From the NCBI RefSeq assembly GCF_000378445.1, contig NZ_KB899738.1:1-41861 (forward strand): a DNA stretch of 41,861 bases, given 5' to 3'. The notes below the pieces were generated by a model that did not search any database, was not told the DNA's origin, and saw nothing but the letters and a program-made list of their open reading frames with translations. This document shows, piece after piece, positions 9,624 to 20,157 of this stretch; within the stretch, counting starts at the first letter, position 1; each line of letters opens with the position of its first letter. The position numbers and the translations under genes are program-made. This stretch comes from Deinococcus aquatilis DSM 23025 (lineage in GTDB: Bacteria > Deinococcota > Deinococci > Deinococcales > Deinococcaceae).

Positions 9624-11927
9624 ATGAAAGTAAATTCCCGTTTGATCGCCCTGATGGCCGCACTGGCCGCCGGTTCCGCCGCTGCCGCTGGCACGGGCAC
9701 CACTCCCGCTGGCACCACCATCAGCAACACCGCTACTGCTAGCTTTACCGATCCCACCAGTACCACTAGCGCTCCCGCAAGCGTTAATTCCAACCAAGTA
9801 GACACGCTGGTCTTGCCTGTGCCTGCCTTTGACATCACCTATGACAGCACCGACGCCGACGCGACCAAAGGTGATGACAGCGCAATCAATAAGATTCCTG
9901 CTGACTACAAAACCGCGGACGCACTGCCTGGCAGCACTCAAGTCGAGTTTTACCAGTTGATCAACAACGGTAACGTCAGTGGCTATGTCGTCAATCTGGC
10001 AGCTAATACCACCAACAGCCCCACGACACTGCCGACCAGTGCCGTGACATACTACGCCGCCGCTGCCGATACCAACACAGACGGTGTCCTGAGTCCCGCA
10101 GAAATCGCCGCTGCAACCCCAATCACTTCGTTGACGGTTCCAGTTGACAGTGCTGCTACGCCTACCCTAGACGAAGGCATCGTCAAGTTCTTCCAGGTTA
10201 TTACGGTGCCATCCGATGCCGCAGCCGCAAATGTATTCTCGGCCAGCCCTCAAGGCAGCGCACCCGCAGGGGCCGGAACTACAGCTGTCAACACCTACGC
10301 TGCAGTGAACGAAGCCGCTACCGACCTTCAATACGCACAGGTCACGGTCTTTACCCCTGTTGTGGTCGTAAATCCTCCCACCGTGAGCACTACGGTGACG
10401 CCCCCTACTGGCACCACGCCTGTCAACGGATACACCGATCCCAACAATCCCTCGACCCCCATCGTGGTTTCTGCCGACGCACAAACGGCTTACCCACCCG
10501 CCGATGGCAACACCACGGATGACACCGTAACGTTCAACATCAATGTCGGGAACCCCTCGACCAAAACCGACGTTATCAGCCTGTTCCCTTCGGCTCCTGT
10601 AGATCCAAGCGCTCCTGCTGCCCCCAAAGCTCCCCAGTACACCAGCTTTGACGCCGCCACCAGCACCTTTACGCTGAGCGACGGCACTAAGGTGCAGTTC
10701 TTGGATACCACTGGCGCTCCTCTGCCCACAGCGGTCAACCCCGCCGACGGCAAAACGTATCCTGTGGTTACCGTTGCCCCCAACGGATCAAGCGACTACG
10801 CGGTCAAGGTCACCTACCCCGACTCCAACCCCACGGCCACCTCCAACCCCGCACCCTACACTTTCACGGTGGGCGGCGACTCCAACAACGACTCCGACAT
10901 CAATACCAACGACACCACGGTGCTGAAGGTTCTGCCCGCTGCCATGCAGTTCGGCGACGCCACGGGGGCACTGGGCACCGACCCCGCTCCTGCCACGACT
11001 CAGACGGTCAGCCCCAAAGCCGCTCCGGCACCAGGCAACATCACCAGCAGCCCCGACACCACCGACAACACCGCTGTGTTCCCGATGGACATCGTAAACC
11101 AGGGCGAGTACGGCGATACTTACACGCTGACCACGCCCACCATTGCCTTCCCGAACACGGCAGGCACGACCACTCCGGCTACCTACAAGTACGTAGACAG
11201 CACGGGTGCCGAGTTGACTAAGGTCGGCGGAAACTACGTCACTCCCGTGGTGGCACCCAACACCGAATACAAAGTCTTCCTTGTCGTCACCGTGCCCGAT
11301 GATGCGATCACTGGATCGACCACCATCCCCCAGACGGCAACCGGCAACTTCAGCACCATCATTGCCAATGACCCCAACGACGTGGTGAAGGTCGGCATCG
11401 TCAACACCAAGCCTGTCGACCCCACAGGCCCCACCTACGACCCCGCTAACCCCAGCAGCTCCACCAGCGGTATTGCTGTCGCCAAGTACCAGGCCAATGG
11501 CGCAACTGCACCTGCCCCGGTTGCAGCAGATACCAACGCCCTGACCGCTATCCCCGGCGATACCCTCCGCTACGCCATCATCGCTAAGAACAACTACAAC
11601 ACCTCCGTAGCCAACTTCGTGCTCAGCGATAGCGCCGCTGCCAACAACGTCTACACCTACTCGACCTTCAAGGGCGCAACGGCTACGCCTGTGAACTTCA
11701 CAGGCATCGCTACGCCCACCGTCTACTACAAGTGGACAGGCACGAAGGCAGGCGCAGTAGTCAGCAGCAGCGGCTTCGTGACTGCGGCACCTACTGCCAC
11801 TGACATGGATACGGTCACGACCCTTGAAGTGGCTGTAAACACCAACACTGACACCGCCATCACTGCCGCCGACATCGTCCCCGCACTGGCAAGCATCCGC
11901 CTCGATATCGAAGTTACCGTCAAGTAA
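9624..11927 (+). CDS. Secreted DUF11-type surface protein, 767 aa (paralogue 2)
   Basis: The frame is open for 27 more codons upstream, but the ATG at 9624 follows AAGGAG and opens a 22-residue signal peptide (MKVNSRLIALMAALAAGSAAAA) almost identical to that of the 743-aa neighbour. The mature start repeats the shared module (TPAGTTISNTATASF, then SNQVDTLVL). An EF-hand-like loop DTNTDGVLSPAE is at residues 149-160. Later segments (TYPDSNPT, FTVGGDSNNDSD, FPMDIVNQGEYGDTYTL, YAIIAKNNYNTSVANFVLSD) align with the neighbour, so the two arose by tandem duplication and then diverged. No membrane anchor is seen. A strong terminator follows. Role: probable structural surface protein. Confidence 0.85.
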   Translation: MKVNSRLIALMAALAAGSAAAAGTGTTPAGTTISNTATASFTDPTSTTSAPASVNSNQVDTLVLPVPAFDITYDSTDADATKGDDSAINKIPADYKTADALPGSTQVEFYQLINNGNVSGYVVNLAANTTNSPTTLPTSAVTYYAAAADTNTDGVLSPAEIAAATPITSLTVPVDSAATPTLDEGIVKFFQVITVPSDAAAANVFSASPQGSAPAGAGTTAVNTYAAVNEAATDLQYAQVTVFTPVVVVNPPTVSTTVTPPTGTTPVNGYTDPNNPSTPIVVSADAQTAYPPADGNTTDDTVTFNINVGNPSTKTDVISLFPSAPVDPSAPAAPKAPQYTSFDAATSTFTLSDGTKVQFLDTTGAPLPTAVNPADGKTYPVVTVAPNGSSDYAVKVTYPDSNPTATSNPAPYTFTVGGDSNNDSDINTNDTTVLKVLPAAMQFGDATGALGTDPAPATTQTVSPKAAPAPGNITSSPDTTDNTAVFPMDIVNQGEYGDTYTLTTPTIAFPNTAGTTTPATYKYVDSTGAELTKVGGNYVTPVVAPNTEYKVFLVVTVPDDAITGSTTIPQTATGNFSTIIANDPNDVVKVGIVNTKPVDPTGPTYDPANPSSSTSGIAVAKYQANGATAPAPVAADTNALTAIPGDTLRYAIIAKNNYNTSVANFVLSDSAAANNVYTYSTFKGATATPVNFTGIATPTVYYKWTGTKAGAVVSSSGFVTAAPTATDMDTVTTLEVAVNTNTDTAITAADIVPALASIRLDIEVTVK

Positions 11928-11941
11928 CCCCTCCCTCCTCG

Positions 11942-11974
11942 GTGCGTCCCTGTTCAACTGGGACGCACTTTTTT
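11942..11974 (+). terminator. Intrinsic terminator
   Basis: GTGCGTCCC (11942-11950) and GGGACGCAC (11960-11968) form a perfect 9-bp stem with a 9-nt loop, followed at once by T6. It lies 14 bp past the stop of the 767-aa gene and ends that transcription unit. Confidence 0.93.
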
Positions 11975-12213
11975 CACACACAGGCTTTTTAAATGACAGG
12001 GTAGTCCCCTTATCGGGTGTACACCCACAGCCTGCCCCCATTTTTATTTCGCCGTCATAGGGATGTCAGAACCGCTCCAGCACACTGATTGGTGTTGATG
12101 GACTTCTACCAGACTCTCATAGCAGCTTTTAAATGCCAAAAAATTCATAGATCTTCTTTGAATCCCACTTTAGCCGTCCCCAAGCTTCTTTTTCCCTTCA
12201 CAACAAGGAGACC
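11975..12213. promoter_or_regulatory. Promoter region of the 931/1605-aa pair
   Basis: No gene. It contains TTTTTAAATGACA (11986-11998) and TTTTAAATGCCA (12127-12138), and CCCCTTATCGGGTGTAC (12006-12022), which resembles 6130-6146. A TTGATG with a weakly matching CATAGC 17 nt on (about 12092-12120) is a possible promoter. AAGGAG precedes the ATG at 12214. Confidence 0.4.
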
Positions 12214-15009
12214 ATGACCGTGAGCTACGTACCTAAATCCCCACTGCAACTGATGTCTGCGCTGCTGGCGTTGGGTGCCTGTGCGGGCGGCCAGTGGGCC
12301 AGCGCCGCCGGTACTTCTGCCGGAACCAACATCACCAACATTGCGACCGGGTCGTTTGATCCACTGGTGCCGGGCGGTCCTGCAAACGCTCAGAGCAACC
12401 TGATCAGCACCACGGTGCAGGCTGTGTGCGCCGTCAGCATCACGCCCAACGGCTCGGTCACGGCTCCCGGCCAGAGCGCCACGCTGCTGCCCGGAGAAAA
12501 CACCACCTTCAAGTACACCATCGTGAATGCCGGAAACGCGGCAGCGACCCTGGGTGTGGTGGGCCGCGTAGAAACGGCGAGCGCCTTTACGCCCGTGCTG
12601 GCCGTATACCGCGACCTGAATAACAACGGTGTCGTGGATGCCAACGAGCCGACGGTGAGCAGTGTGGACCTGCCTGCCGATGGCAGAGCCAACCTGCTGG
12701 TCGTGGTCAGCACCGCCGAGAGCGCACGCGGGGAAGCCTTCGTGAACCTGATCGGCTCTTGCGGCGGCGAGGGCAGCGCAACCGACGCCGACAACGTGAG
12801 CCGCGTGACGGTGGGGCCACCCCCCGAACTGGCCGTAGACAAGAGCTTTACGCCTGCGCTGGTACGCCCCGGTACCGAGACCACCGTGACGGTGAACACG
12901 GTGAACGGCGGGCAGGGTGACAGCCGCGAGGTGGTCCTGACCGACCTGCTGACCGATCAACTGGCCCAGGGCCTGAGCTTCGTGGCAGGCAGCGCCAGTG
13001 TGGGCAGCGGTGTAGCCGACGCAGTGCTGGAATACAGCGCAGACGGCATCAACTGGCAGGCCACCGAACCCCTTCAGGTGCGCGGTGTGCGGGTGCGTGT
13101 ACCGACCCTGAGGGCGGGCGCTCGCCTGAGCCTCAGCTTCCGGATGTTGGCCGGAGCCAGCGCCGAAAACCACATCATTCCCAACGTAGCCACCGCAGTG
13201 ACCGGGGGCAAAACCGCCACGGGCCAGGCCAGCGCCGACGTGCGCTACCTGCCTGCCGTTGCCATCGGGCCGGAAGGCAATCCCGAAGCCCCCGAAGGCA
13301 CGCCCGCCGATACCCAGAGCAAGACCTTCGCCGTGGTGGGCCAGGTCGTGTGCTTCGACCACACCGTCAAAAACACGGGCGATGTGCGCGACAACTTTAC
13401 GGTCACGGTGACCTATCCACAGGGCGCGGCCAAGGCCGAATTCCTGAATGCCAGCGGCGGCCCACTGGTGCAGCCCCTTATTCTCGATCCAGGCCAGACT
13501 GCCTTTGTGCGTGTGTGCTACACCCCCACACAGGCCGGGGCACTCGACGCCCTGCTGACCGTGAAAGGCGACCGGGGCACCAGCAACCAGACCCGCGACC
13601 TGATCACCGGTGTAGAAGGTGGCCTGCCCGAACTGGTCAAATCCAGCTCGGTGGCTGACGGCGTCACGGTCGCAACCGGCGAGAAGATCACCTACACCCT
13701 GTCGGTACGTAACCCCTATACCCGCCCGCTGACCAATGTGGTGATCAGCGATCCGGTTCCGGCCCACACCGACTTCGTGAAGGCTTCCGAGAACGGCACT
13801 GTGGCAGGCGCAGCAGGCACGCAGACCGTGACCTGGAATCTGGGCACGCTGCAACCCGGTGAAACCCGCACCCTGACGATGGACACGGTGGTTTCCACCC
13901 GCGCCGTAGACGGTGAGGAACTGAAGAACATCTTCAAGCTGGTCAGTACCGAGTTGCCCGCGCCGGTTGCCTCCAACGAGGTCAAAACGCCCGTCTGGAG
14001 TGCGCGTCTGGTGATCGTGAAGGAAGTGAGCGCCAAAGTCGCCACCTACGGCGACCGCCTGACCTACACCCTGCGGATTCGCAACCTCTCCCCCACCACC
14101 GACATCGTGGACGCCATCATCACCGACAATCCCGCTGTAGGGCTGGAGTACATCGGCGGGACGACCACGCTGGCCGGAGCCGCTTACGGCGATCCAACAG
14201 TGACAGACGGCATCCTGAAATGGCCTATCGCCGTCATTCCGGCGAACGGCGAAATCCTGCTGACCTATGCCACCCGCGTGACCCCGCAGGCCATAGGCAC
14301 GCTGATCAATACCGTGGAAGTGATGGGCATTGGAGCAGGCGGTACCAGGCGCGCCATTGCCAGCAACCGCGCCGAGGCCAGCACCCGCCTCGATCCGCTG
14401 AAGTTCGCGCCGCTGGGCGACGTGTTGGGCGTCGTGTACATCGACCGCAACCGCAACGGCCTGTATGACGAAGGCTTCGATACGCCTGTGGACCGCGCCC
14501 GCATCCTGATGGCCGGGGGCAGACTGGCGCTGACCGACAAGGAGGGCCGCTACCACTTTGCCAACGTGCAGTACGGTACGCAGGCCTTCAGGCTCGATCC
14601 CAACACCACGCCCTATCCGCCTCTGAAAGTCCCTGCCGACGGCGACCTGAGCGGCACCCAGACCGTGCATGTACGCGGACTGACCAGTGTGGATTTCCCG
14701 CTGGCCCCTCTGGGCGGCGATATCAACGTGTTGCGCCGGACAGTGTTGATCGCGGGAACCGTCCGGGTCGAAAAACTGGTGATTCCGGTCATAGGCGGTT
14801 ACGTGGTCAATCTGAAGATCACCAGCCCCACAGCCCTCGAAGACTTTGTCCTGACCGATCCAGTGCCCGCAGGCGCGACTTTGAAAGAAGGCCGCAATAG
14901 CCTCACTGGTACTTTGAACGCAGGTGAAACCAACCTCACCTACCGCCTCGAAGGGCCGGGGGAAGACCGAGCGGCGACCACCGATCCTTCCGTGAGCTGG
15001 AGGTACTGA
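12214..15009 (+). CDS. Secreted DUF11-repeat / SdrD-B-like surface protein, 931 aa
   Basis: The signal peptide is about 32 residues (WASAA|GT). The mature N terminus carries the shared module ([16 protein letters not shown], then [10 protein letters not shown]). DUF11-type repeats follow: [16 protein letters not shown], about 205-320 ([20 protein letters not shown]), 475-600 ([33 protein letters not shown]) and 605-725 ([20 protein letters not shown]). From 734 an SdrD-B/CNA-like domain begins ([24 protein letters not shown], then [16 protein letters not shown]). The last about 85 residues are another DUF11-like half. [12 protein letters not shown] (134-145) and the loop at 744 look calcium-binding. 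It ends in WRY with no anchor. One base separates it from the barrel-protein gene, so the products probably act together, plausibly with this one held at the surface by the barrel protein. Confidence 0.88.
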   Translation: MTVSYVPKSPLQLMSALLALGACAGGQWASAAGTSAGTNITNIATGSFDPLVPGGPANAQSNLISTTVQAVCAVSITPNGSVTAPGQSATLLPGENTTFKYTIVNAGNAAATLGVVGRVETASAFTPVLAVYRDLNNNGVVDANEPTVSSVDLPADGRANLLVVVSTAESARGEAFVNLIGSCGGEGSATDADNVSRVTVGPPPELAVDKSFTPALVRPGTETTVTVNTVNGGQGDSREVVLTDLLTDQLAQGLSFVAGSASVGSGVADAVLEYSADGINWQATEPLQVRGVRVRVPTLRAGARLSLSFRMLAGASAENHIIPNVATAVTGGKTATGQASADVRYLPAVAIGPEGNPEAPEGTPADTQSKTFAVVGQVVCFDHTVKNTGDVRDNFTVTVTYPQGAAKAEFLNASGGPLVQPLILDPGQTAFVRVCYTPTQAGALDALLTVKGDRGTSNQTRDLITGVEGGLPELVKSSSVADGVTVATGEKITYTLSVRNPYTRPLTNVVISDPVPAHTDFVKASENGTVAGAAGTQTVTWNLGTLQPGETRTLTMDTVVSTRAVDGEELKNIFKLVSTELPAPVASNEVKTPVWSARLVIVKEVSAKVATYGDRLTYTLRIRNLSPTTDIVDAIITDNPAVGLEYIGGTTTLAGAAYGDPTVTDGILKWPIAVIPANGEILLTYATRVTPQAIGTLINTVEVMGIGAGGTRRAIASNRAEASTRLDPLKFAPLGDVLGVVYIDRNRNGLYDEGFDTPVDRARILMAGGRLALTDKEGRYHFANVQYGTQAFRLDPNTTPYPPLKVPADGDLSGTQTVHVRGLTSVDFPLAPLGGDINVLRRTVLIAGTVRVEKLVIPVIGGYVVNLKITSPTALEDFVLTDPVPAGATLKEGRNSLTGTLNAGETNLTYRLEGPGEDRAATTDPSVSWRY

Positions 15010-15010
15010 A

Positions 15011-18000
15011 GTGAATTCCAAAACAACATCCTCGCTGGCCGCACTGACTGCCCTGACTGCTCTATTGGCAGCGGGTTCGGTGGGACAGGCCCAGGAAATA
15101 GACACCAGTCTGCCCGTGACCAGCATCGGCGACAAGCTGATGTGGACGGTTGGCGACCAGAATTTAAATCTCAGTGTGCCCATTGCAGGCCGCATCAAAC
15201 TCGACCTCTATAGCCCCCGCATGGATCAGGGCGACTACCGCAGCGACACCTATTACGGTGACGAGCAGTACGACGCCAACCGTTCGGCGGTCAGCACCAC
15301 CTTCACCCTGACCGACGCGAGCGGCCAGGTGGTCTTGCAGCGCACCTTTACACCCGGTGCCCACGCCTGGGAAACCCTGCTGGAACAAGACCTGAGCGCA
15401 GGCCAGTACCGCCTGAAAGTGGAAACCAAGGGCAACGGCAAAAATACCTTCGCGGTGCGCCTGACCGGAGTCAGTGCCGATGTGACCGCCGAGCGCCTGA
15501 CCGTCAACATTCATTCTCAGGACTGGGTTCCGGCCATCAACGTGACCACCGACGGCAGCGTGCCCTACGTGGTTCGGATGTACGACGGCGACGGCGCGGG
15601 CGAGCTGGAAGCCCAATTGCGCGACGAACAGGGCAACGTGACGCCCCTGACGGTCAGCGAGGATCTGGAATGGGCGGATCTGGCCCTGCCCGAAGCCGCT
15701 GGACGCTACGTCATAGAACTGCGCCAGACGGGAACGGCCAAGCAGTACTCCAACACCGCCGGGTTCAGCCTGCTGCGTGCAGGAACCGCCACCCCGATTA
15801 CCCTGACGCGGGTCGATCAGACCGGACAACTGCGCGTAACTGCCGAGCTGATCTTGCCCGGCAGCACGGCGGCCACCAATGCCGACATCACCCTGAACGG
15901 CCAGCCCGAACAGGTGGAAGGCAGCCTGACGCGCCGCGTCCCTGTGGGCGACTACGACCTGACTGCCGCGCCTGTGGCCGGAGCCACCGTGACGCTGGAT
16001 CAGAGCCGCCTGAGCGTGCCCAAAGGCGGGATGGCCGAAGGACACGTGCAGATTCGTCCTGAAGTGGCCCTGAGCCTGCAAGCCGACAAGACTGAAATCT
16101 GCATCGGTGACCGCGTGACCGTGACGGCCCGCGCCACCACCGCCTACGCAGGCGACCTGCCCATGAACCTCGCGCTGGACTTGCCCGGACTGGACATCAG
16201 CGGCGCAAACACGCTTGAGGGCACCCTGAATGCAGGACGGCCCGGCGAACTGAGTGTCATCGGCACCGCCACGGTTGCTGGTCCCCTGACCGTCAGTGCC
16301 CGCCTGAATCCCTGGGAACAGGGGCAGACCATCAGCCTGAACGTGCTGCCCAGCGCGACCAGCCTGCAACTGAGCCGTGCGCCGCTGGCCGCCGCGACCG
16401 TGGGCGACGAAGTGACCGTCAGCCTGACAGTCAAGAACACTGCTGCCCAGAGTGTGCCTTTTGTTCTGAGCGATACCCCCGGCGCAGGTCTGGTGGCCCT
16501 CGACTCCACCACTTTTGAAGGCACGCTGGACGCGGGCGAAAGCCGCACACTGACCTACCGCGCCCGTGTGGAATCGGCAGGCGACGCCACGCTCAACGCC
16601 CAACTGAACAGCCCGTCTTGCCCCGCTCCTCAAACGGTCAGCGGCCTGCTGAATGCCGCGCCGCTGCCGGTGCCCGAACCTGTCGTGGTCGTGCCTGAGG
16701 TACGCCCCGCACCCGCCCAGATACGTGAAAGCGTGGTCAGTCTGCCCTACGACGCACCTGCCCATACCAACGAACTGGTGATCTCGCATCTGCCGCCCGC
16801 TGGGGCCACCGTGACCATGGGCAGCAGCCGCCGAAACGGTCAGCCTATTTCTGACCCTGTGGTGGGTCCGAGCGGCACGCTGTACTGGGTCATTCCGGCC
16901 ACAGACAGCAAGGCGCAGAGCGGCGTGATCAGTTACGATCTGGCGCATACAGAGGCGCTGGACGTGATGGCCGCCCCTTCTCTTCTCAGCCGACTGGCGG
17001 GGAACCGCAGCGAGCTACTGGAAGGCACCTTCAATGCCGCCGACCTGAACGCCGCCCGCCCGCTGGCTGCCCCCGCTGCCGCCGCCACTGCCGAAAATGC
17101 CGGGGCCATCAAACTGCCCCTCTCCGGCACGCTGATTCGTACCCGTGACCGCATCAGCGTCATCGTCGAAGCGCCGCTGGGCAACCTGCCCACACTGACC
17201 GTCAACGGACAGGTGGTGGACTCCTCGACCATCGGTACCAACGTTCAGGACGGCGTGCGCGGCGTGCAGCGCCTGACCTACGTGGGTGTACCCCTGAAAC
17301 CCGGCCCCAACATTCTGAGCGTGGGCAGCGACACCACGACCGTGCAACTGGTGGGCGGCACTGCCCAGATTCAGGTGCTGGCGACCCAGATGCTGGCCGA
17401 CGGCAGTACGCCCCTGCGCGTCAAATTCCGGGCGCTGGACGCATTCGGCAACCTTGCCTCGCTGAGCAGCGTGACGGTACGCACCAACCTCGAACCCCGC
17501 ACGCCCGACGCCAACCCCGGCGAAAGCGGCTATCAGGTGCGTCTTGAGGGCGGCGAAGGGGTGCTGGAACTGCAACCCCAGTCTGCTCCGACCACCCTGA
17601 ATCTGGACCTGCTGAACGGTGACGAAGTGCAGCGCCAGAGCTTTGAAGTCCGCCCTGACGCCAGTCGCGTGGGTGTGGGCATGCTCAGCGCGACGCTGGG
17701 GCTGGACGGCAACCTGAACCTGCAAGACGACCTGACCTGGCAGGGCAAAGGTTACTACGAAGGCCCGCTGACCGGGGGCAAACTGTATGCCGCCGCCGAC
17801 AAAGATGGCCTGCCCACCGACGAAAATACCCTGATCCGCTACCCCGTGGCCGGAGACGCCAGCACCGAAAGCGTGCCGCTGCAAGGCATCGATCCTGTGG
17901 CGCTGAGCTACGATCACCCGGCCTTCCGTGCCCAGTACCGCACCACCGCGCTGCCCATCGATGTTCTGGCCCTGGGCGAGCAGTTCACGGCGCTCAGCGC

Positions 18001-19828
18001 CTACACCAAAACCAATCCTTCGGTATCGGCTTTTGCCGCGCTGGTGCCGCGTGAGCGCATTACTGACACGCCTCTGACGCCCGAAGGCACGCGCATCCTG
18101 CGCCTCCCGAATGCGGGCATCGCAGAAGGCAGTGAAACGCTGGTGCTGGTGACGCTGGAACGTACCCTGCAGGCCGACGGGACTCAAAAAGAACTGAGCC
18201 GCGTGACCCTGACGCGCAACATAGACTACGTGCTGGACGTGCGAACTGGGATCGTCACCCTGGCCCGCGCACTGGATACCGTAGACAACGACCTGAATAC
18301 CCTGCGCGTGCTTGCCAGCTACCGTCTGCTGAACGCCGAGGATGGCCGCCGCACCGCCTTCGGAGCGCAGGTGAAGCAGACCGGAGAGAATTACTCTGTG
18401 GGCGTGGCCGCCGTGAGTCTGGATGACCGCGTGACCTACGGCGTGCGTGCCCAGTACGACAACGGCACCCTGAAAACCGGGGCGCTGCTGGCCTACTCGG
18501 GCGGCGTGCAGGCCAGCGCCGACCTGACCACCAAACTGGGCGACGACAACCTCGGCGCCCGCGTGCGTTATCAGGACTCGGGCTACGGCGGCCTGAACGG
18601 ATTTGGCGTGGGGCTGAACGCCAGCGCCAGCTACAACGCCCGCTTGGGCGCGAACCTGAACGCTATTGCCGACGGCGAATACCACCGCACGCCCACCACC
18701 GAGGGCGGCACTCTGGGCGCACGGGCCGAATTCAGGGTTGCTCCGTTTACGGTGGGCGGCGGCTTCAAGTACGCCTACGGCGACGTGTACGGCCTCGGCG
18801 CGGTGGGCAGCATCGGCTATCACCGCAACCCCGTAGACGTGGACGTGGTGCATGTGCAGCCTCTGAGCGGCAACCTGGACGCCACCACCAACATCACGGC
18901 CAAGTACCGCTTCAACGACAAGGTAACGTTGGGCCTGACCGACGCCATCACCTGGGGCGTGGGCAGCACCAACAACATCACGCAGTCGGCAGCCCTGACC
19001 CTCGATTCCCGCCTGGGCAACGTGAACTACGCGCTGGGCTACGAGCTGCCCACCGCTAGCGCCGCAGGCAACCGCGCCCGCTTTGGCGTCACCACCGCTC
19101 TGACCCTCAGCGAGCGCGTGAACGTGGGCCTGCGCGGCAGCGCCCTGTACGACCTCAGCAAGAATGAGGCCCAGCTGGGTGCAGGTGCAGACGTGAACTA
19201 CCGCAGCGACAGCATAAGTGCCACCACCGGCACTGACCTGACCTACAGTGGCGGCAAGTTCGGCGTGGTGGTCCGCGGCGGAATCACCGGAACCGTTACC
19301 CCCCACCTGACCCTTACTGCCGACGCGCTGGCCGAATGGGCCGCCGACAAGACCGGACTGCGGGCCAGCCTCGGCTACGCCTACCGCAACCGCACCCTCA
19401 ACAGCCTCGGTTACGTACGCTACCTGCAGGGCAGCCTCGGCGGAACGCAGCCCGAACTCAGCACTGGCCTCAGCGCCGAGTATCGCCAGCCCACCTGGGC
19501 CGTGCGCGGCGGAGTAGAGACCCGCACCCTGCTCAACGACACCGACAGCTTTACCTTGCAGGCACAGATCGGCGGCACAGCCTACCTCACCGACCGCTTC
19601 GGCTTGGGGGCGTGGGGCCGCATGATCACTCAGCCTGCCAGCAGCAACACCGCCTACGGCTTCGGCCTGGAAGCCAGCGTGCGTCCCCTGGCCGGAACGT
19701 GGCTGACCGCCGGATATAACCCGGTGGGCTTCGTGGGCCTGCCCAGCGCTGGCACCTACACCCGCCAGGGCGCTTACCTGCGCCTCGACCTGACCATCGA
19801 CGAAAATTTGGGCAAAGAGCAGAAGTAG
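15011..19828 (+). CDS. Large outer-membrane beta-barrel protein with beta-sandwich N-terminal region, 1605 aa
   Basis: GTG start one base after the preceding stop, with GGAGG 8 nt upstream, so translation is coupled. Signal peptide of about 27 residues (VGQA|QE). Residues 28-1110 are a string of beta-sandwich segments, including DUF11-like [21 protein letters not shown] with [18 protein letters not shown], and a VTVNGQVVD segment around 720-790. From about 1115 to the end (490 residues), alternating strands with aromatic girdles and short turns ([45 protein letters not shown], closing [12 protein letters not shown]) describe an outer-membrane barrel of very many strands. The terminal residue is not F or W, but the last strand is otherwise typical. 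It resembles proteins in other phyla where DUF11/SdrD modules and a barrel are one chain; here they are split over two genes. Role: surface anchor or exporter for the set (inferred). Confidence 0.85.
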   Translation: MNSKTTSSLAALTALTALLAAGSVGQAQEIDTSLPVTSIGDKLMWTVGDQNLNLSVPIAGRIKLDLYSPRMDQGDYRSDTYYGDEQYDANRSAVSTTFTLTDASGQVVLQRTFTPGAHAWETLLEQDLSAGQYRLKVETKGNGKNTFAVRLTGVSADVTAERLTVNIHSQDWVPAINVTTDGSVPYVVRMYDGDGAGELEAQLRDEQGNVTPLTVSEDLEWADLALPEAAGRYVIELRQTGTAKQYSNTAGFSLLRAGTATPITLTRVDQTGQLRVTAELILPGSTAATNADITLNGQPEQVEGSLTRRVPVGDYDLTAAPVAGATVTLDQSRLSVPKGGMAEGHVQIRPEVALSLQADKTEICIGDRVTVTARATTAYAGDLPMNLALDLPGLDISGANTLEGTLNAGRPGELSVIGTATVAGPLTVSARLNPWEQGQTISLNVLPSATSLQLSRAPLAAATVGDEVTVSLTVKNTAAQSVPFVLSDTPGAGLVALDSTTFEGTLDAGESRTLTYRARVESAGDATLNAQLNSPSCPAPQTVSGLLNAAPLPVPEPVVVVPEVRPAPAQIRESVVSLPYDAPAHTNELVISHLPPAGATVTMGSSRRNGQPISDPVVGPSGTLYWVIPATDSKAQSGVISYDLAHTEALDVMAAPSLLSRLAGNRSELLEGTFNAADLNAARPLAAPAAAATAENAGAIKLPLSGTLIRTRDRISVIVEAPLGNLPTLTVNGQVVDSSTIGTNVQDGVRGVQRLTYVGVPLKPGPNILSVGSDTTTVQLVGGTAQIQVLATQMLADGSTPLRVKFRALDAFGNLASLSSVTVRTNLEPRTPDANPGESGYQVRLEGGEGVLELQPQSAPTTLNLDLLNGDEVQRQSFEVRPDASRVGVGMLSATLGLDGNLNLQDDLTWQGKGYYEGPLTGGKLYAAADKDGLPTDENTLIRYPVAGDASTESVPLQGIDPVALSYDHPAFRAQYRTTALPIDVLALGEQFTALSAYTKTNPSVSAFAALVPRERITDTPLTPEGTRILRLPNAGIAEGSETLVLVTLERTLQADGTQKELSRVTLTRNIDYVLDVRTGIVTLARALDTVDNDLNTLRVLASYRLLNAEDGRRTAFGAQVKQTGENYSVGVAAVSLDDRVTYGVRAQYDNGTLKTGALLAYSGGVQASADLTTKLGDDNLGARVRYQDSGYGGLNGFGVGLNASASYNARLGANLNAIADGEYHRTPTTEGGTLGARAEFRVAPFTVGGGFKYAYGDVYGLGAVGSIGYHRNPVDVDVVHVQPLSGNLDATTNITAKYRFNDKVTLGLTDAITWGVGSTNNITQSAALTLDSRLGNVNYALGYELPTASAAGNRARFGVTTALTLSERVNVGLRGSALYDLSKNEAQLGAGADVNYRSDSISATTGTDLTYSGGKFGVVVRGGITGTVTPHLTLTADALAEWAADKTGLRASLGYAYRNRTLNSLGYVRYLQGSLGGTQPELSTGLSAEYRQPTWAVRGGVETRTLLNDTDSFTLQAQIGGTAYLTDRFGLGAWGRMITQPASSNTAYGFGLEASVRPLAGTWLTAGYNPVGFVGLPSAGTYTRQGAYLRLDLTIDENLGKEQK

Positions 19829-19831
19829 GAA

Positions 19832-19882
19832 GTGGGAGAGGGGGCAGCCGAGAGCCTGCCCACCCTCTCCCGCTCTTTTTTT
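19832..19882 (+). terminator. Intrinsic terminator
   Basis: A GC-rich stem (arms about 19834-19847 and 19855-19870, GGGAGAGG..GGGCAG against CTGCCCACCCTCTCCC with a 2-nt bulge) is followed by CGC and a T7 run at 19876-19882. It ends the 931/1605-aa operon. Confidence 0.88.
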
Positions 19883-20157
19883 GATCTTTTAAATGAACAT
19901 TAAGTCAAAAATATATGCCCAAAACCCCAGTAGATCATCAAAAGTCATTAATTTTTTTTGAAGCGTTAATTTAAAACCAAGACATCTAAATTAGATTTTT
20001 CCGGATTCAGACCACCCAGTTGTTTTGCACTAAGAAGCAAATTATCTCGACACGAGGACAGAAAAAACATGATGACCCCTCCCCAACGAACACTGAATCC
20101 GCTGCAACGACATTACCTCCTCCTCTCTCGACCCCCAGCCCCAGGAGTGACCCTCAC
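19883..20157. promoter_or_regulatory. AT-rich promoter/leader of the 1739-aa gene
   Basis: The first 120 bp are strongly AT-rich, unlike the flanking genes. They contain TTTTAAATGAACATTAAGTC (19887-19906), part of which recurs upstream of the 1454-aa gene, and TAGATT at 19992-19997 as a possible -10 box. The frame of the next gene is open back to a TTG at 20020 but has no ribosome binding site there; the real start is 20158 with AGGAG 10 nt upstream. Confidence 0.4.

Noticed and set aside
12145..19306. Long minus-strand open frames opposite the 931- and 1605-aa genes
   Set aside because: Low-complexity translations rich in H, G, Q and A, arising from codon bias of the plus-strand genes; no start signals or recognisable domains.
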